Source of the DNA: Clostridiales bacterium
GTDB taxonomy: Bacteria > Bacillota > Clostridia > Oscillospirales > Oscillospiraceae
Assembly: GCA_004556965.1 (NCBI GenBank)
Contig: SFFE01000005.1
Span: 11,607 to 75,606, forward strand
Direction of reading: 5' to 3'
DNA length: 64,000 nucleotides
Of the stretch, positions 8,314 to 17,541 are shown in pieces (position 1 is the first letter of the stretch; each line of letters begins with the position of its first letter). Position numbers and translations under genes: made by a program. Below the pieces are notes generated by a model. The model had not been told where the DNA came from and ran no database searches. It saw nothing but the letters and a program-made list of their open reading frames with translations.

Positions 8314-9647
8314 CAATATCCCTCCAGTATCCGGCGCAGCGTTACCGCAGTTGTATAGCCGGAGGAACATACGGTATGTTTCGCCTGCTTCACGATGTAC
8401 TTTCCATCCCAAGCGCCCCAGTCTGCAAGCAGGACGGTCACGCCAGCCAGCATATCCGGGTCGCCGGTCATCGTAAAAGTAGCAGTTCTGGCATACTTAT
8501 TGTGCAGCCGAAGCTGCTTTTCCGCCATCAGTTTTGCTTCCGCGATGCTTCCAACTCTGGCCGTGATCTCCAACTGCTGATTCTTGTCAGAATCCTCTTT
8601 GTAATCCTCTACATAGGCAATGGCCTCAATGCACTTGCCGGAACCGGAATAACTCACCCTGCAGGAGGCGTATTGGGTATCCGCCTTGCCCACGGTCAGT
8701 TTGTACTTTGTATAGCTTCCATCACCGCGGCGGATCGTCTTGACCGGAGCTTTAGACTCATAGGCATTCTGATCAAACAATACCAGAATATTGGACGTGG
8801 CTTTCAGGCTGATACCTGCATTGTGGCAGATGATAGACAGGAAGGAAATGTCGCTGATATTGACTTGCTCCACCCTGTCATAATAGGGATCGCTGGTCGA
8901 TTCAAACAAAAAGGCCATTCCATTCCGGACGGCCATCTCCCGGGCGATGCCGGAGAGCGTGTAAGATTCCCACGCCTGAGACCGTTTCGTCTGACGGATC
9001 TGAGATGAAAACGGCAGCGCTGTGGCCTTGATGGTCACGGTTGCAGGAGGCCCAGAGGCATCAATGCTGTCTAACTCGAACTGGCCACAGTCCAGCACTT
9101 TATCCGATCCATCACTATACCAGTTTTCCCGGAGAATCCCAGCTCTGATTTTCAGGCTGGAAACGCTGCCAGACTGGGTTCCGGTATTTGTGCCACTGTC
9201 GACCCCGGACGGCTGGATGTAATCTGCGCAGACATAGGCGGTGCGGCCACTGTACTGAATCGTCGCCCACCCGTTCTGTATGGATTCCGTGTTGACAGCT
9301 GCGCCGAATGCCAACGTCCCCAGTTTGGAATACCCGGTACCGGGGCCTGTGCGAACATTCAGCCCACTTTTGGACGTTACCTGATATGTGGCGGTAGAAG
9401 CCAACGGAGCCGCCTTGGAAGAAGCGGCTCCGGTTTTGGAAGCAGCGGCCTGCACCATGTCATTCAGCCATTGACAAAGCCACAGCCCGTCACGATCCTC
9501 CAACTTGATCTGCAGATCGTCCGCCTCATCCTCCTCATTGTCCGTATAGGTCAGAGAGAGCAGATAAGGCCGGACGGACTTGGTAATGTCCACTCCGTCA
9601 AAGGAAACTTCTACGGCTGCGCGCCGGACGAGATTGGCGTTGCTCAT
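8313..9647 (-). CDS. Tail hub protein D (late control D family) with an inserted SH3-like domain
   Basis: A 444-residue gpD-type hub protein. Residues 1-65 (AAVEVSFDGVDITKSV, then acidic EEDEADDLQIKLEDRDG) and ~163-444 are the usual late-control-D halves. Between them, residues ~88-144 form a bacterial SH3 domain (GLNVRTGPGTGYSKLG, then GWATIQYSGRTAYV), flanked by Ala/Ser- and Gly/Thr-rich linkers. SH3 domains of this kind bind peptidoglycan. GpD of P2 normally lacks it. The start overlaps the gpX stop (ATGA) and has AGGTGG upstream. Confidence 0.85.
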   Translation of the reverse strand: MSNANLVRRAAVEVSFDGVDITKSVRPYLLSLTYTDNEEDEADDLQIKLEDRDGLWLCQWLNDMVQAAASKTGAASSKAAPLASTATYQVTSKSGLNVRTGPGTGYSKLGTLAFGAAVNTESIQNGWATIQYSGRTAYVCADYIQPSGVDSGTNTGTQSGSVSSLKIRAGILRENWYSDGSDKVLDCGQFELDSIDASGPPATVTIKATALPFSSQIRQTKRSQAWESYTLSGIAREMAVRNGMAFLFESTSDPYYDRVEQVNISDISFLSIICHNAGISLKATSNILVLFDQNAYESKAPVKTIRRGDGSYTKYKLTVGKADTQYASCRVSYSGSGKCIEAIAYVEDYKEDSDKNQQLEITARVGSIAEAKLMAEKQLRLHNKYARTATFTMTGDPDMLAGVTVLLADWGAWDGKYIVKQAKHTVCSSGYTTAVTLRRILEGY

Positions 9648-9865
9648 CCGGCCACCTGCTTCCATGGCGGCAGGGTATCTGCTGTGCTGCCCGTGGAGGC
9701 ATCTACATCCGGAAGATTCAGCACAATACCAGCCGGGAAAATATAGATATCGTTGTATTTGAGGTTCTGCCGCATAAGCATGTCCGTGTAGGATATGCTG
9801 CCAAGCTGCTGGTATGCGATGCTATCCCACATATCGCCTTGCGCCGTGGTATAGGTTCTGCCCAT
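9644..9865 (-). CDS. Tail protein X (LysM-like)
   Basis: A 73-residue protein of the phage tail protein X family: MGRTYTTAQGDMWDSIAYQQLG followed by an N-P-style IFPAGIVLNLPD ending, the LysM-like pattern of P2 gpX. It lies between the tape measure and the hub, as in P2-like tails. The start is preceded by GGAGGAG and overlaps the tape-measure stop as TGATG. Confidence 0.85.
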   Translation of the reverse strand: MGRTYTTAQGDMWDSIAYQQLGSISYTDMLMRQNLKYNDIYIFPAGIVLNLPDVDASTGSTADTLPPWKQVAG

Positions 9866-12800
9866 CAATATCTCCTCCTCGCTGCGTCCACACCGGCATC
9901 ATTCAGCACTTCCAGCACCCGATCCGCAAAATCATCTCCATAGGCACGGAGGGAATCAACCGTTTCCGGTGTGACATTCCCGTCAATGTCAAAGGTGATC
10001 TGGATAGAGACCGGCGCTTTGCTGTCGCTGGCGGCGGATAGTGCCTGTGTGGACTGTCTGTCCACGCCACGCATTGCGCTCATGGCCTCAAAGAGCTGCG
10101 GGACAAATGCAACCGCTTGGAATGACATGCTGTCCCGCATTGCTGCAGTTTCCGCCGCCGTCATAACTTTCTCCCCGCCGTTAAAGTACACCAACTCCGG
10201 GCCGTGCTCGCCAACCATGGCGAAACCTGGCGCTGCAGACTGAGTACCGACTGCATATCCCGGGATGCTGGATCCGGAAGTGCCGCTTGGATACAAGGCC
10301 GACTTTGCCGCTGCTGCGACGCCAGCATAGGCCGCTCGTACCTGTGGCAGCATATCCGTCGCCCCATCAATGAACCCCTGAATGGTAGCCATACCGCTTT
10401 CCGCAGCCTCTTCTCCGAGATCCATCGCCTCGATGTCCGCCGCAAGTTCAGCCTGCAACTCGTCCATCGTAGCGGTAAAATCGGTTTTAAGGTCAGCCAC
10501 ACTTCCAGCTGCGTTCTTCTGCTCCGACTGAAGCTGACGCCAGTTTGCAACCATTTCGGTCAACTCTTCGTCGCTTGCAGTCGCAAGGCCAGCAATTGCA
10601 TTCACTGACTCTGCACTTCCGTCCGCGAAGGTTGCAATAACCTCGCTCAATCCCTCTATGTCTGCGCTTCGTGCGGTAAGGGATTGCAGATTTGCGTTGT
10701 AATCCTGCCAATAGCTGATTTGGCTTTCCAGCGCGGAATTGATCGAAGCCGCGCTCGTAGCAGCAACACTCGCAGCCTCATCCCACAGATCATATTGCCC
10801 CTGTATGGATTCCAGTGCTGCGCCGTAAGCCTCGTTATAGGCCGCAGTGAGCGAGCTTATCTTTTCAATCGTTCCGTCAATTACCGAAGATAGATTTTCT
10901 GTGCTTTCTGCAGCAGCTTCTTGCGCCTCTACGTAGTCGTTGTACTCGTCATAGAGATCCTGATACTCTGCTTGCTCACTTTCGAGCAGTTCATTCAGTT
11001 CTGAAACCTTGGCACTGTAAGTATCAAGATTATTCTGCGCAGCCCACAGGTCACCACCAGAATCCGCCAGCGAGTCATAATAAGCCTTGCAATCTTCAAG
11101 TTGTTTTTCCGCCTCCGCCAACGCAGCTTTGGTTTCCTCAATATCGCCGTACAGCTCAGTCATGCGAGCAATATTTTTCTCGTTTTTCTGCGCCTCATAT
11201 AGACTGCTGATATAGTCATCGAGACTTCCCGTAAGGCCAACGAGGCTATCGGACTCTGCATCATACGATAATGCGAGTTCAGGAATTGCGGAGTTCAGCT
11301 GATCGCACAAGCTGACGATCTGCGCTTTGTCTGCGGCCGTCTTTTCATTTTTTTCAGAGAGTTCTCGGAGTTGATTTACAAGTCCAACGGTAGACGCGGT
11401 TTCTTTGTCAATTGAGTCGATGCTCTCTTGATACTCCTGCGTGGCTGTTTCGTGGGCGTCAATCATGTCGTTCCACGCATCCACCGCCTCATTTGCACCG
11501 GACGCGAGCTCATAGCATGCTGCTGTAAGTGCCGCAATACCTGCGACAGCCATAACCGCTATCCCCGCTGTGCTGGTAAACATGGACACTACATTTTTTG
11601 CTACGTTTAGCGTCTTAAACACTTTCAAAGCGGTGTTTACAGCTATAATGCCGCCTGCTGTGGATACCAAAACGGCAGCCACGGCCGTTCCGGCCTTAAC
11701 CAGTTGCGGCGCCTTTTGAACGAAATCATCTGCTGCCCCGAAGACATCCGTCCCAACGCGATAAAGCGTCCTCATTTCCGGGATAAACTGCTCGCCGATA
11801 GTGGTTTTCAGCGCATCCCACGCAGATTTCATCAGCGTCAGTTCGCCGTTTAGATTATCCAATTTGATAGCCGCCATTTTAGCGGCTGCACCGGAGCAAT
11901 TATTGATGCTCTCGGTCAGAGATGCATAATCCTCGTCAGTCGCGTTCAGGATCGCCAGCAGGCCGTTATAACCGCGTTGGCCAGCGATGGTCATAGCATT
12001 GTTGACGCGCTCAGCCTCGGTCATCTGATCGAAATAGCCGCGAAGTTCGTCAATTGTGCTTCTGAAGCTCTTCATTGTTCCGTCAGCTTTTACGGCAGAA
12101 TACTCATATTCCCCGAATGCAGCACCGGTTAGCGTAACGCCCTCCAGGAGCCCGTTAAAGGTATTCCTCAGGGCTGTACCTGCTACGCTTCCCTTGACGC
12201 CGCTGTTCGCCATGAGGCCGACAGCCACAGCTACGTCCTCAATGGAGTATCCAAGAGCTCCGGCGACAGACGCAGACATCTTGAATGTCTCGCCCATGAT
12301 GGATACATTGGTGTTTGCATTGGTTGCTGCAGCCGCCAGAACGTCCGAGAAGTGCGCTGTATCCGCCGCCGCAAGCCCAAATGCGCTCAGGTTGTCGGTA
12401 ACAATGTCGGACACCATGGCAAGGTCCTCTCCAGACGCTGCAGCCAGCTGCAGTACGCCGTCCATGCCGGAAAGCATTTCGGTCGCGTCCCAGCCGGCCA
12501 TTGCCATGTACCCCATTGCGTCAGCGGATTCTTGCGCAGTAAATTTCGTGGTTGCGCCCAGTTCTTTGGCTTCCGCTGTCAACATCGCCATCTCGTCTGC
12601 GGTCGCTCCAGATAGCGCCTCCACATTGGACATGCCCTCTTCAAAGTCGCCGGCCGCAGAAACGCACGCCACGTAAGCATCGTAGATTTCTTTTAGCGCC
12701 TTTGCGATTCCAGCCGCAGCAATGGCCTGCTGGATTGCTCCAAATGCGGCGACGGTCTGCTCCCCGAAACTGTTGGCGCCATCGGAAGCTTTTTCTTGCT

Positions 12801-13245
12801 CTTGTCTCAGATTATCAATCCGAGCTCCAAGATTGGCGCTGGCGCCGGAGAGATTGCTCGTATCGACACCGGCCTCTTTAAGTGCGGTATCCATCTGCTG
12901 CAGCTTCTGTGTCTGCCGTTCAAGAGACGCCGATGTTTTGTCGATCTGCTGCTGCTTGGATAACAGTTTATTTTCTAACGAGGAGGAATAACCCTCCGTC
13001 TCCTTGATTTCCTTTTGAATATTGTCATACTGCTGCTGGAGGACGGAGAGCTTTTTACGCGTAGCTTCCACCGCGCTCTGCTGCTTCTGATACGCCGAAA
13101 TATCTGATTGTGTTTTGCTGAGGCTCTGAATTTCTTTCTGCATAGAAGTAATTGCAGATTGAGCCTTACTGAAGGTGCTATTATAGCTGCTACCCAGTTG
13201 TGCATTGAGCTGGAATAGCATCTCATATTCTTTTCTGCTCGACAT
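9865..13245 (-). CDS. Tail tape measure protein (TP901 type)
   Basis: A 1,126-residue tape measure protein. Residues ~1-165 are coiled coil with many Gln/Lys/Ser. Residues ~230-430 contain the TP901-type core (GATTKFTAQESADAMGYMA, NANTNVSIMGETFKMSA, GVKGSVAGTALRNTFNGLLE). Two hydrophobic stretches around residues 525-590 are typical of the part released into the host membrane. Residues ~690-790 are again coiled coil, and the C-terminus holds a PGFAMVGEHGPELVYFNGGE segment common in tape measures. By the usual ~0.15 nm per residue the tail would be about 170 nm long (inference). Confidence 0.95.
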   Translation of the reverse strand: MSSRKEYEMLFQLNAQLGSSYNSTFSKAQSAITSMQKEIQSLSKTQSDISAYQKQQSAVEATRKKLSVLQQQYDNIQKEIKETEGYSSSLENKLLSKQQQIDKTSASLERQTQKLQQMDTALKEAGVDTSNLSGASANLGARIDNLRQEQEKASDGANSFGEQTVAAFGAIQQAIAAAGIAKALKEIYDAYVACVSAAGDFEEGMSNVEALSGATADEMAMLTAEAKELGATTKFTAQESADAMGYMAMAGWDATEMLSGMDGVLQLAAASGEDLAMVSDIVTDNLSAFGLAAADTAHFSDVLAAAATNANTNVSIMGETFKMSASVAGALGYSIEDVAVAVGLMANSGVKGSVAGTALRNTFNGLLEGVTLTGAAFGEYEYSAVKADGTMKSFRSTIDELRGYFDQMTEAERVNNAMTIAGQRGYNGLLAILNATDEDYASLTESINNCSGAAAKMAAIKLDNLNGELTLMKSAWDALKTTIGEQFIPEMRTLYRVGTDVFGAADDFVQKAPQLVKAGTAVAAVLVSTAGGIIAVNTALKVFKTLNVAKNVVSMFTSTAGIAVMAVAGIAALTAACYELASGANEAVDAWNDMIDAHETATQEYQESIDSIDKETASTVGLVNQLRELSEKNEKTAADKAQIVSLCDQLNSAIPELALSYDAESDSLVGLTGSLDDYISSLYEAQKNEKNIARMTELYGDIEETKAALAEAEKQLEDCKAYYDSLADSGGDLWAAQNNLDTYSAKVSELNELLESEQAEYQDLYDEYNDYVEAQEAAAESTENLSSVIDGTIEKISSLTAAYNEAYGAALESIQGQYDLWDEAASVAATSAASINSALESQISYWQDYNANLQSLTARSADIEGLSEVIATFADGSAESVNAIAGLATASDEELTEMVANWRQLQSEQKNAAGSVADLKTDFTATMDELQAELAADIEAMDLGEEAAESGMATIQGFIDGATDMLPQVRAAYAGVAAAAKSALYPSGTSGSSIPGYAVGTQSAAPGFAMVGEHGPELVYFNGGEKVMTAAETAAMRDSMSFQAVAFVPQLFEAMSAMRGVDRQSTQALSAASDSKAPVSIQITFDIDGNVTPETVDSLRAYGDDFADRVLEVLNDAGVDAARRRY

Positions 13246-13259
13246 ATCCCGCCCTCCTT

Positions 13260-13801
13260 TCAGTTATTTCTGTTTCTGGACTTCACAATCTTGTTGCTCG
13301 CCCTGATCCACTTGCTTAGTTCGGCAAGCGATATGGACAGCCAGAAAGGTACAGGGGTATTGTTTGTTTGTGCGAGAATCAAACATTGTTCTCGAAGCCA
13401 TTCTCCGCCGTCGCCGATTACAGCTCCGATTTCAACAAAAAAGAGCGCGCCGCGCTCCGAATCTTGTTGTAGTCCGAGATGGGCATCGCCCGAATTGCAT
13501 CTTGTCCAATGGCTGTAGTGCACGCACGTGCGGCCATGCGGATCAGATATTCCCCTGAGAACGTGGGGACAATTACAGGCTGCCCCAGCGATTGCATCTC
13601 GTTCTCGATCGCCAACCCATCCTCGCCGGTCAGTTTCCCCCAGTCAAAGGTCAGTTCTGTATATGTCATTCCCTCAAAAGTAAAGGGGTGATTGAACTTA
13701 TGGGTGAAGCTATAGCCGCTTTCTGCAGCCTTCGATTCTGCGGCTGCAAACTCATCGTCCCCGATAGTCGCCGCATTGGTTTTATTTTCGGTACCGCTCA
13801 T
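13260..13801 (-). CDS. Tail assembly chaperone E-E' fusion made by -1 frameshifting
   Basis: The E reading frame ends at 13418, but a second frame open to 13260 overlaps it by -1. A slip on TTTTTTG joins 122 residues of E to 58 residues beginning VEIGAVIGDGGEWL and containing SISLAELSKWIRASN, to give a 180-residue protein. Long tailed phages make such G-GT or E-E' chaperones from two frames, and the position directly before the tape measure fits. The E' part has no start codon or ribosome site of its own near its beginning, which supports the fusion. Ratio of the two products is unknown. Confidence 0.75.
13418..13801 (-). CDS. Tail assembly chaperone E (unshifted product)
   Basis: A 127-residue protein with the family pattern FTHKFNHPFTFEGMTYTELTFDWG followed by a mixed alpha region ending PISDYNKIRSAARSFLL. 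It is the product of normal termination at 13418. AGGAG lies upstream of the ATG. It sits between the tail tube and tape-measure genes, as gpE does in P2. Confidence 0.85.
   Translation of the reverse strand: MSGTENKTNAATIGDDEFAAAESKAAESGYSFTHKFNHPFTFEGMTYTELTFDWGKLTGEDGLAIENEMQSLGQPVIVPTFSGEYLIRMAARACTTAIGQDAIRAMPISDYNKIRSAARSFLLKSEL
13436..13442 (-). other. Slippery heptamer for -1 frameshifting
   Basis: On the minus strand the bases read T TTT TTG in the frame of E, a canonical X XXY YYZ heptamer. After slipping, the next codon is GTT (Val), in frame with E'. The E stop codon lies only 15 bases further on. No strong downstream hairpin was obvious by eye. Confidence 0.75.
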
Positions 13802-13869
13802 AACAATCTCCTTTCGTTAGATGCAAACAGACAGGGGCGGTTCAAAGCCGTCCCTGTCTTTCAGATGAA

Positions 13870-14385
13870 TCATTTTCCAAGCGCTTTTCGGACGTCGGCA
13901 AGATAGTCAACGCCGTTAATGATGCAGATGCTGTTCATGGGATCAATCTCACGGATTTTCTCGCCACCAACATATGTGGCCCAATACCGTACGGCATATT
14001 CGCCGGAGGCATCGGTTGCAGAGGCCGGAGCCAGCTTCCCGCCCCCGTCCTTTTTGGGGATGACCACAAGTACATGCTTTACGCTTTCGGTCAAAATCTT
14101 GCCGGCCACAGTGTCCTCCACCTGATTTGCCACACGGATGTCGATGTTGTGGCGTCTAGGCTCGGACAGTTTCAGCGCAGCGGTTGTCGTGGTACGGAAG
14201 TTCATTGTCATGGTCATGGCCTCGAAATGGCCGGGGATGATGGCCTCGATGTTTCCGGCAATGCCGGCGCCGGAGATTTGCTGAGTAAGCGCCGTCAGAT
14301 CGGGCAACTGCACATCCGCAATGCCCATGAATTCGGTCTTATCCTCATAAACCGCGAAATTTACGACAGTTTCCTGAAACTTCAT
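13870..14385 (-). CDS. Major tail tube protein (P2 FII-like)
   Basis: A 171-residue member of the contractile-phage major tail tube family: begins MKFQETVVNFAVYEDKTEF, has DVQLPDLTALTQQISGAGIAG and a C-terminal DPMNSICIINGVDYLADVR, all characteristic. It forms the inner tube inside the sheath. It lies 14 bases after the sheath gene with AGGAGGG as ribosome site, the same order as P2 FI-FII. Confidence 0.92.
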   Translation of the reverse strand: MKFQETVVNFAVYEDKTEFMGIADVQLPDLTALTQQISGAGIAGNIEAIIPGHFEAMTMTMNFRTTTTAALKLSEPRRHNIDIRVANQVEDTVAGKILTESVKHVLVVIPKKDGGGKLAPASATDASGEYAVRYWATYVGGEKIREIDPMNSICIINGVDYLADVRKALGK

Positions 14386-14399
14386 GTGTCTGTCCCTCC

Positions 14400-15815
14400 T
14401 TACTGCATAGCGGCTGTCACATAACTGGAATCATACTCCAGCGTGACGCTGATCTCCTGTGCGGGGCTTGGAGAGGCAATGTAGATATGCACCTTGATGA
14501 TTCCAGCCAGCAGATTCTCCGTGGTGTTTTCGTCCTCCGGAGCCTCCACTCTTGCTCCATACAGGTAGCCGCTTCCTACCAGACCGTTGAGCCAGATGTT
14601 GATCTCGTCAACCACGGTATCCATGAGACGGCGGTTGATCGGCGCATCCAGCTTGCTCCAAAGAGTGCGAATTACAGTGTTGCCCACCCAGTCAAAAACA
14701 CGGGCCAAGGGGATGAAGCAAACCTCTTCCGCTTTGCTATCCGGGTATGCGGCTGTGTAGTTGCCCCAGGCCACCAAGCTCCCGATAAAGTTCAACCCAG
14801 TTACAATGCCTTGAGCATTGAGCATATTAGCCTGGGGATGGGAGAGCATGACCTCCTCGCCGGAGGCCAGCACCATAGCGTCTGCCTCCATAGCTTTGCT
14901 GGAAGGGCTTTCGTAGGGGCAGCCGTCGTTATCGCTGTCCGTCCGTGTCATTACCCCTGCCAGATGGGCGGACAGGTGGTACTTGCGTCCATCCTTAGAG
15001 ACCATAGGCCAGCAGACGACCATGTTTTCATCGGTCAGGTTCTCCTGTTTATAGGCAATGGCAGCATCGAGCGTTTCCGCGCCGTCGTCCGACGCGTCAA
15101 TGTCAATCAGTGCCTTTGCCCGGAACATCCCGTTGATGCCGCTGGCCTTGAGTGCCATGGCGGCAGCGACCGCCGGGTCGCTGGAATACCCAGGGGCGCA
15201 CAGCAGATCCGGCGCGTGACCGGTAGCGGCCATACACAGCTCCGATGTTTCAAGCCCTGCGGCAACCTTGGCCGCCGTGACCTGGGTCGGGTCCACTTTG
15301 TTGTAACTGATGGATACCTCCGCCGCATCGTAGCATCCGCCGTCTTCCAGCAGCTCCACGATCAAGCTGTCGCCTGAATAGTAGGCCGTGTAATCCGTGT
15401 CCGCCACGTAGGCGTCCCCAGCATCTCCCGCCGCCTTGACCACCAGAGCAGCATCGTTAATTGCTCCGATTGGCAAAAGCGCCTGGTGATTGGACACGTG
15501 GATGTCAGCAGCGGCCACAGCGGTTTTCATGGTCGCCGGGTCAAGCAGATTGCAGAACACTACTGGCTTACAGCCGTAGAGTTTGAAATAGGCGTATGCG
15601 AATTCGCACAGGTTGTAACTGTCCCAGTCATCCGAATAGCCGAGCTTGGACACAACGTCCTCCCAGCTCTCGCAGATAACAGGGATCCCGGCCTTTGTCG
15701 GTGTGGCGGCGGTTTGTACCGGTGCGGCGCCGATAACAAATGGAATGCCGCTTTCCGCTGCCACGGGCACGCTCTGGGTCGGCTCCCCTCTGGCGATATA
15801 GATTCCATGTTTCAC
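14400..15815 (-). CDS. Tail sheath protein (P2 FI-like)
   Basis: A 471-residue contractile tail sheath protein. Supporting features are the N-terminal HGIYIARGEPTQSVPVAAES, the AAATPTKAGIPVICES-like region, the GYSSDPAVAAAM segment and the C-terminal NWLNGLVGSGYLYGARVE / VTLEYDSSYV pattern. It shows that the phage is a myovirus with a contracting tail. Translation starts at GTG with AAGGAGG upstream; the GTGA overlaps the stop of the preceding small gene. Confidence 0.93.
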   Translation of the reverse strand: MKHGIYIARGEPTQSVPVAAESGIPFVIGAAPVQTAATPTKAGIPVICESWEDVVSKLGYSDDWDSYNLCEFAYAYFKLYGCKPVVFCNLLDPATMKTAVAAADIHVSNHQALLPIGAINDAALVVKAAGDAGDAYVADTDYTAYYSGDSLIVELLEDGGCYDAAEVSISYNKVDPTQVTAAKVAAGLETSELCMAATGHAPDLLCAPGYSSDPAVAAAMALKASGINGMFRAKALIDIDASDDGAETLDAAIAYKQENLTDENMVVCWPMVSKDGRKYHLSAHLAGVMTRTDSDNDGCPYESPSSKAMEADAMVLASGEEVMLSHPQANMLNAQGIVTGLNFIGSLVAWGNYTAAYPDSKAEEVCFIPLARVFDWVGNTVIRTLWSKLDAPINRRLMDTVVDEINIWLNGLVGSGYLYGARVEAPEDENTTENLLAGIIKVHIYIASPSPAQEISVTLEYDSSYVTAAMQ

Positions 15816-16099
15816 AGTGTTTCCTCCTTCATGGCCCGGTCAGCCAATGCCCTATATCGGACATAAAGCAGGCTGCCGGGGGTTTTGATTTTTTTCCGGG
15901 CATCCGGCATCGCGTCCCCCGGTACGATCATCTCGGTAATCTCAGGATAGCTCCCGGTCGCCCGGCGCAGAGACGCCGTTTTCAGGGCTTCCCGTTTGCA
16001 ACCCTCGTAGATCGTACCATGCTGGATCACGCCTCGGATGGTTGGACCGATATAAGCGCAAAACCCACCAGTGGATTTTGTTTTTGATTTTACAGCCAT
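15812..16099 (-). CDS. Conserved phage protein before the sheath, function unknown
   Basis: A basic 95-residue protein (MAVKSKTKSTGGFCAYIGPT..., later SYPEITEMIVPGDAMPDARKKI). I do not recognise a named domain. Small genes in this position between the terminator-like gene and the sheath are common in P2-like prophages of Clostridia, so a role in tail completion is plausible. It overlaps the sheath start and the preceding gene by a few bases. Confidence 0.7.
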   Translation of the reverse strand: MAVKSKTKSTGGFCAYIGPTIRGVIQHGTIYEGCKREALKTASLRRATGSYPEITEMIVPGDAMPDARKKIKTPGSLLYVRYRALADRAMKEETL

Positions 16100-16584
16100 T
16101 TCCTGACCTCTCTTTCAACGGACGGCATTTTCCATACGCTCACCATCTCACCGGCAAAAAAAGGAGCTGTATCATCCGGATAAATAAGCGATTCCAGCCC
16201 GGACTCAAGGTCGAGCTGGAACTGATCTCCGATTATGACCTCGCGGAGTAATTTGATTCTAAATCGCTCCATAAGATTGAGCAGCATTAATCCTCCCTCT
16301 TGTTCATCGTCGGAGTAGACGCAAAATATGGTGCGGACTGTCGCGGACGCAGATTCTAGCCTTCCATCCGGCTGAATGTCTTTTCCAGTTATGATCTGGT
16401 GCAGAACATACGGAGCCTTTTTGGTCGCCGATTTGCTGTCCGGCAAGCGCATGCGGTAGACATCGGCGGCGCGTGGCTCCGGATCTTCCTTGTCCTCCTT
16501 TTGCCGTTTAACTGGCATGATAATGTCGCTGGTGGCATCGAGCGTGAAGTCACACAGCCTATCCAACAGGATGTTCTTCGTCAT
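16090..16584 (-). CDS. Probable tail completion/terminator-like protein
   Basis: A 164-residue protein between the gpZ-like gene and the sheath. The C-terminal half (LMLLNLMERFRIKLLREVII, then FQLDLESGLESLIYPDD and WKMPSVEREVRKWL) resembles tail completion proteins by size, position and alternating pattern, but no sharp motif is visible. GGGGAGG lies before the ATG. Confidence 0.6.
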   Translation of the reverse strand: MTKNILLDRLCDFTLDATSDIIMPVKRQKEDKEDPEPRAADVYRMRLPDSKSATKKAPYVLHQIITGKDIQPDGRLESASATVRTIFCVYSDDEQEGGLMLLNLMERFRIKLLREVIIGDQFQLDLESGLESLIYPDDTAPFFAGEMVSVWKMPSVEREVRKWL

Positions 16585-16588
16585 TCAG

Positions 16589-17161
16589 TCAGCCTCCCCA
16601 TCCGTTGAGAACGCGCAGGATTTCGTGCTCAATGCGAGCGTCATAGGTGCTTCTGATGGTCTCGTCCATGTTCTCGATGACCTTTTCGTTCTGCATCATG
16701 TGGCCCGTACTGGGTCCATACTTCTGCTCAACAGGGAAGCGAGGAGAGCCAACGCGCTCAAATACAGCAACGGGGCCAAAGATACTGGCAACAAATACGT
16801 GCTCCAGAGTAGCCGCGCCCCCATTGCGTTTTACCTGAGTCTGCACGCGCCCATCTCTGGAGAATTTGGTGTTGAAGGTCAAAAGCGGGAGAAGATTGCC
16901 GGCGTAGGAAAAGCTCATAGAAACGACGCCGCCAGCCTCTCTCTTGATGTGAGACTTCGTTGTGACATTCCGCATGAAGTCCCCCTTGTTGATGGCATAC
17001 TCCGCAGCTGCAAACTGGCCAGCCTTTGTCTTTGCGGTGTCTCCAGCTCTCCGAAGTGCGGCCGATGTTGCTTTCCACACGCCGCCGGGGACTCCAGCAA
17101 GCAACTTGTTCACGCGGTCAAGGCCGTCCCCACCGACTTCGTCAATGCGAACAAAGCTCAT
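16589..17161 (-). CDS. Minor tail protein Z-like / HK97 gp10-type tail completion protein
   Basis: A 190-residue protein with an amphipathic N-terminal helix (VNKLLAGVPGGVWKATSAALRRAGDTAKTKA), a basic middle and a C-terminal helix (EKVIENMDETIRSTYDARIEHEILRVL). This matches prophage minor tail protein Z / gp10-type proteins that complete the tail before joining. It overlaps the preceding gene by four bases. Confidence 0.7.
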   Translation of the reverse strand: MSFVRIDEVGGDGLDRVNKLLAGVPGGVWKATSAALRRAGDTAKTKAGQFAAAEYAINKGDFMRNVTTKSHIKREAGGVVSMSFSYAGNLLPLLTFNTKFSRDGRVQTQVKRNGGAATLEHVFVASIFGPVAVFERVGSPRFPVEQKYGPSTGHMMQNEKVIENMDETIRSTYDARIEHEILRVLNGWGG

Positions 17162-17541
17162 TCGTCAATCGCCTCCAGTTCTATGCGCAGCATGCCAATC
17201 TCGCAGACGGAAGATGCGACGTAGAATTCCCGAAAGAATCCTCCGCCGCTTTCTTCGTCGTTGATACTGATGCGTGCTCCTTTTTCCGGCTGATTGCCGC
17301 CAAGGTCATCGATTGCGCAGTGCAGAACGGAAGATACAAGGTACAGCCCTTGGACATGGTCGGAGACAAGCTGACGCCGGTCCTTCTCCTTTAGGCCGGA
17401 CAAGACAACAGGAATGCCGTTGTGGTCCAGCCCGTCATAAGTAACGCCGTCGTAAATGACAGTGCGTTTCTCCGCAAATTCATCAAAGTTGAGAAACACG
17501 TTGATGTTGTCTGCGGCAACCATGTCCTTAAATCCGCTCAT
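17158..17541 (-). CDS. Putative head-tail joining protein
   Basis: A 127-residue protein beginning MSGFKDMVAADNINVFLNFDEFAEKR and rich in beta-strand pattern with a C-terminal GMLRIELEAIDE. Position between the capsid module and gpZ, and the FDEFAEK start, fit the joining proteins of lambda-like head modules. Both ends overlap neighbours as ATGA. Confidence 0.6.
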   Translation of the reverse strand: MSGFKDMVAADNINVFLNFDEFAEKRTVIYDGVTYDGLDHNGIPVVLSGLKEKDRRQLVSDHVQGLYLVSSVLHCAIDDLGGNQPEKGARISINDEESGGGFFREFYVASSVCEIGMLRIELEAIDE

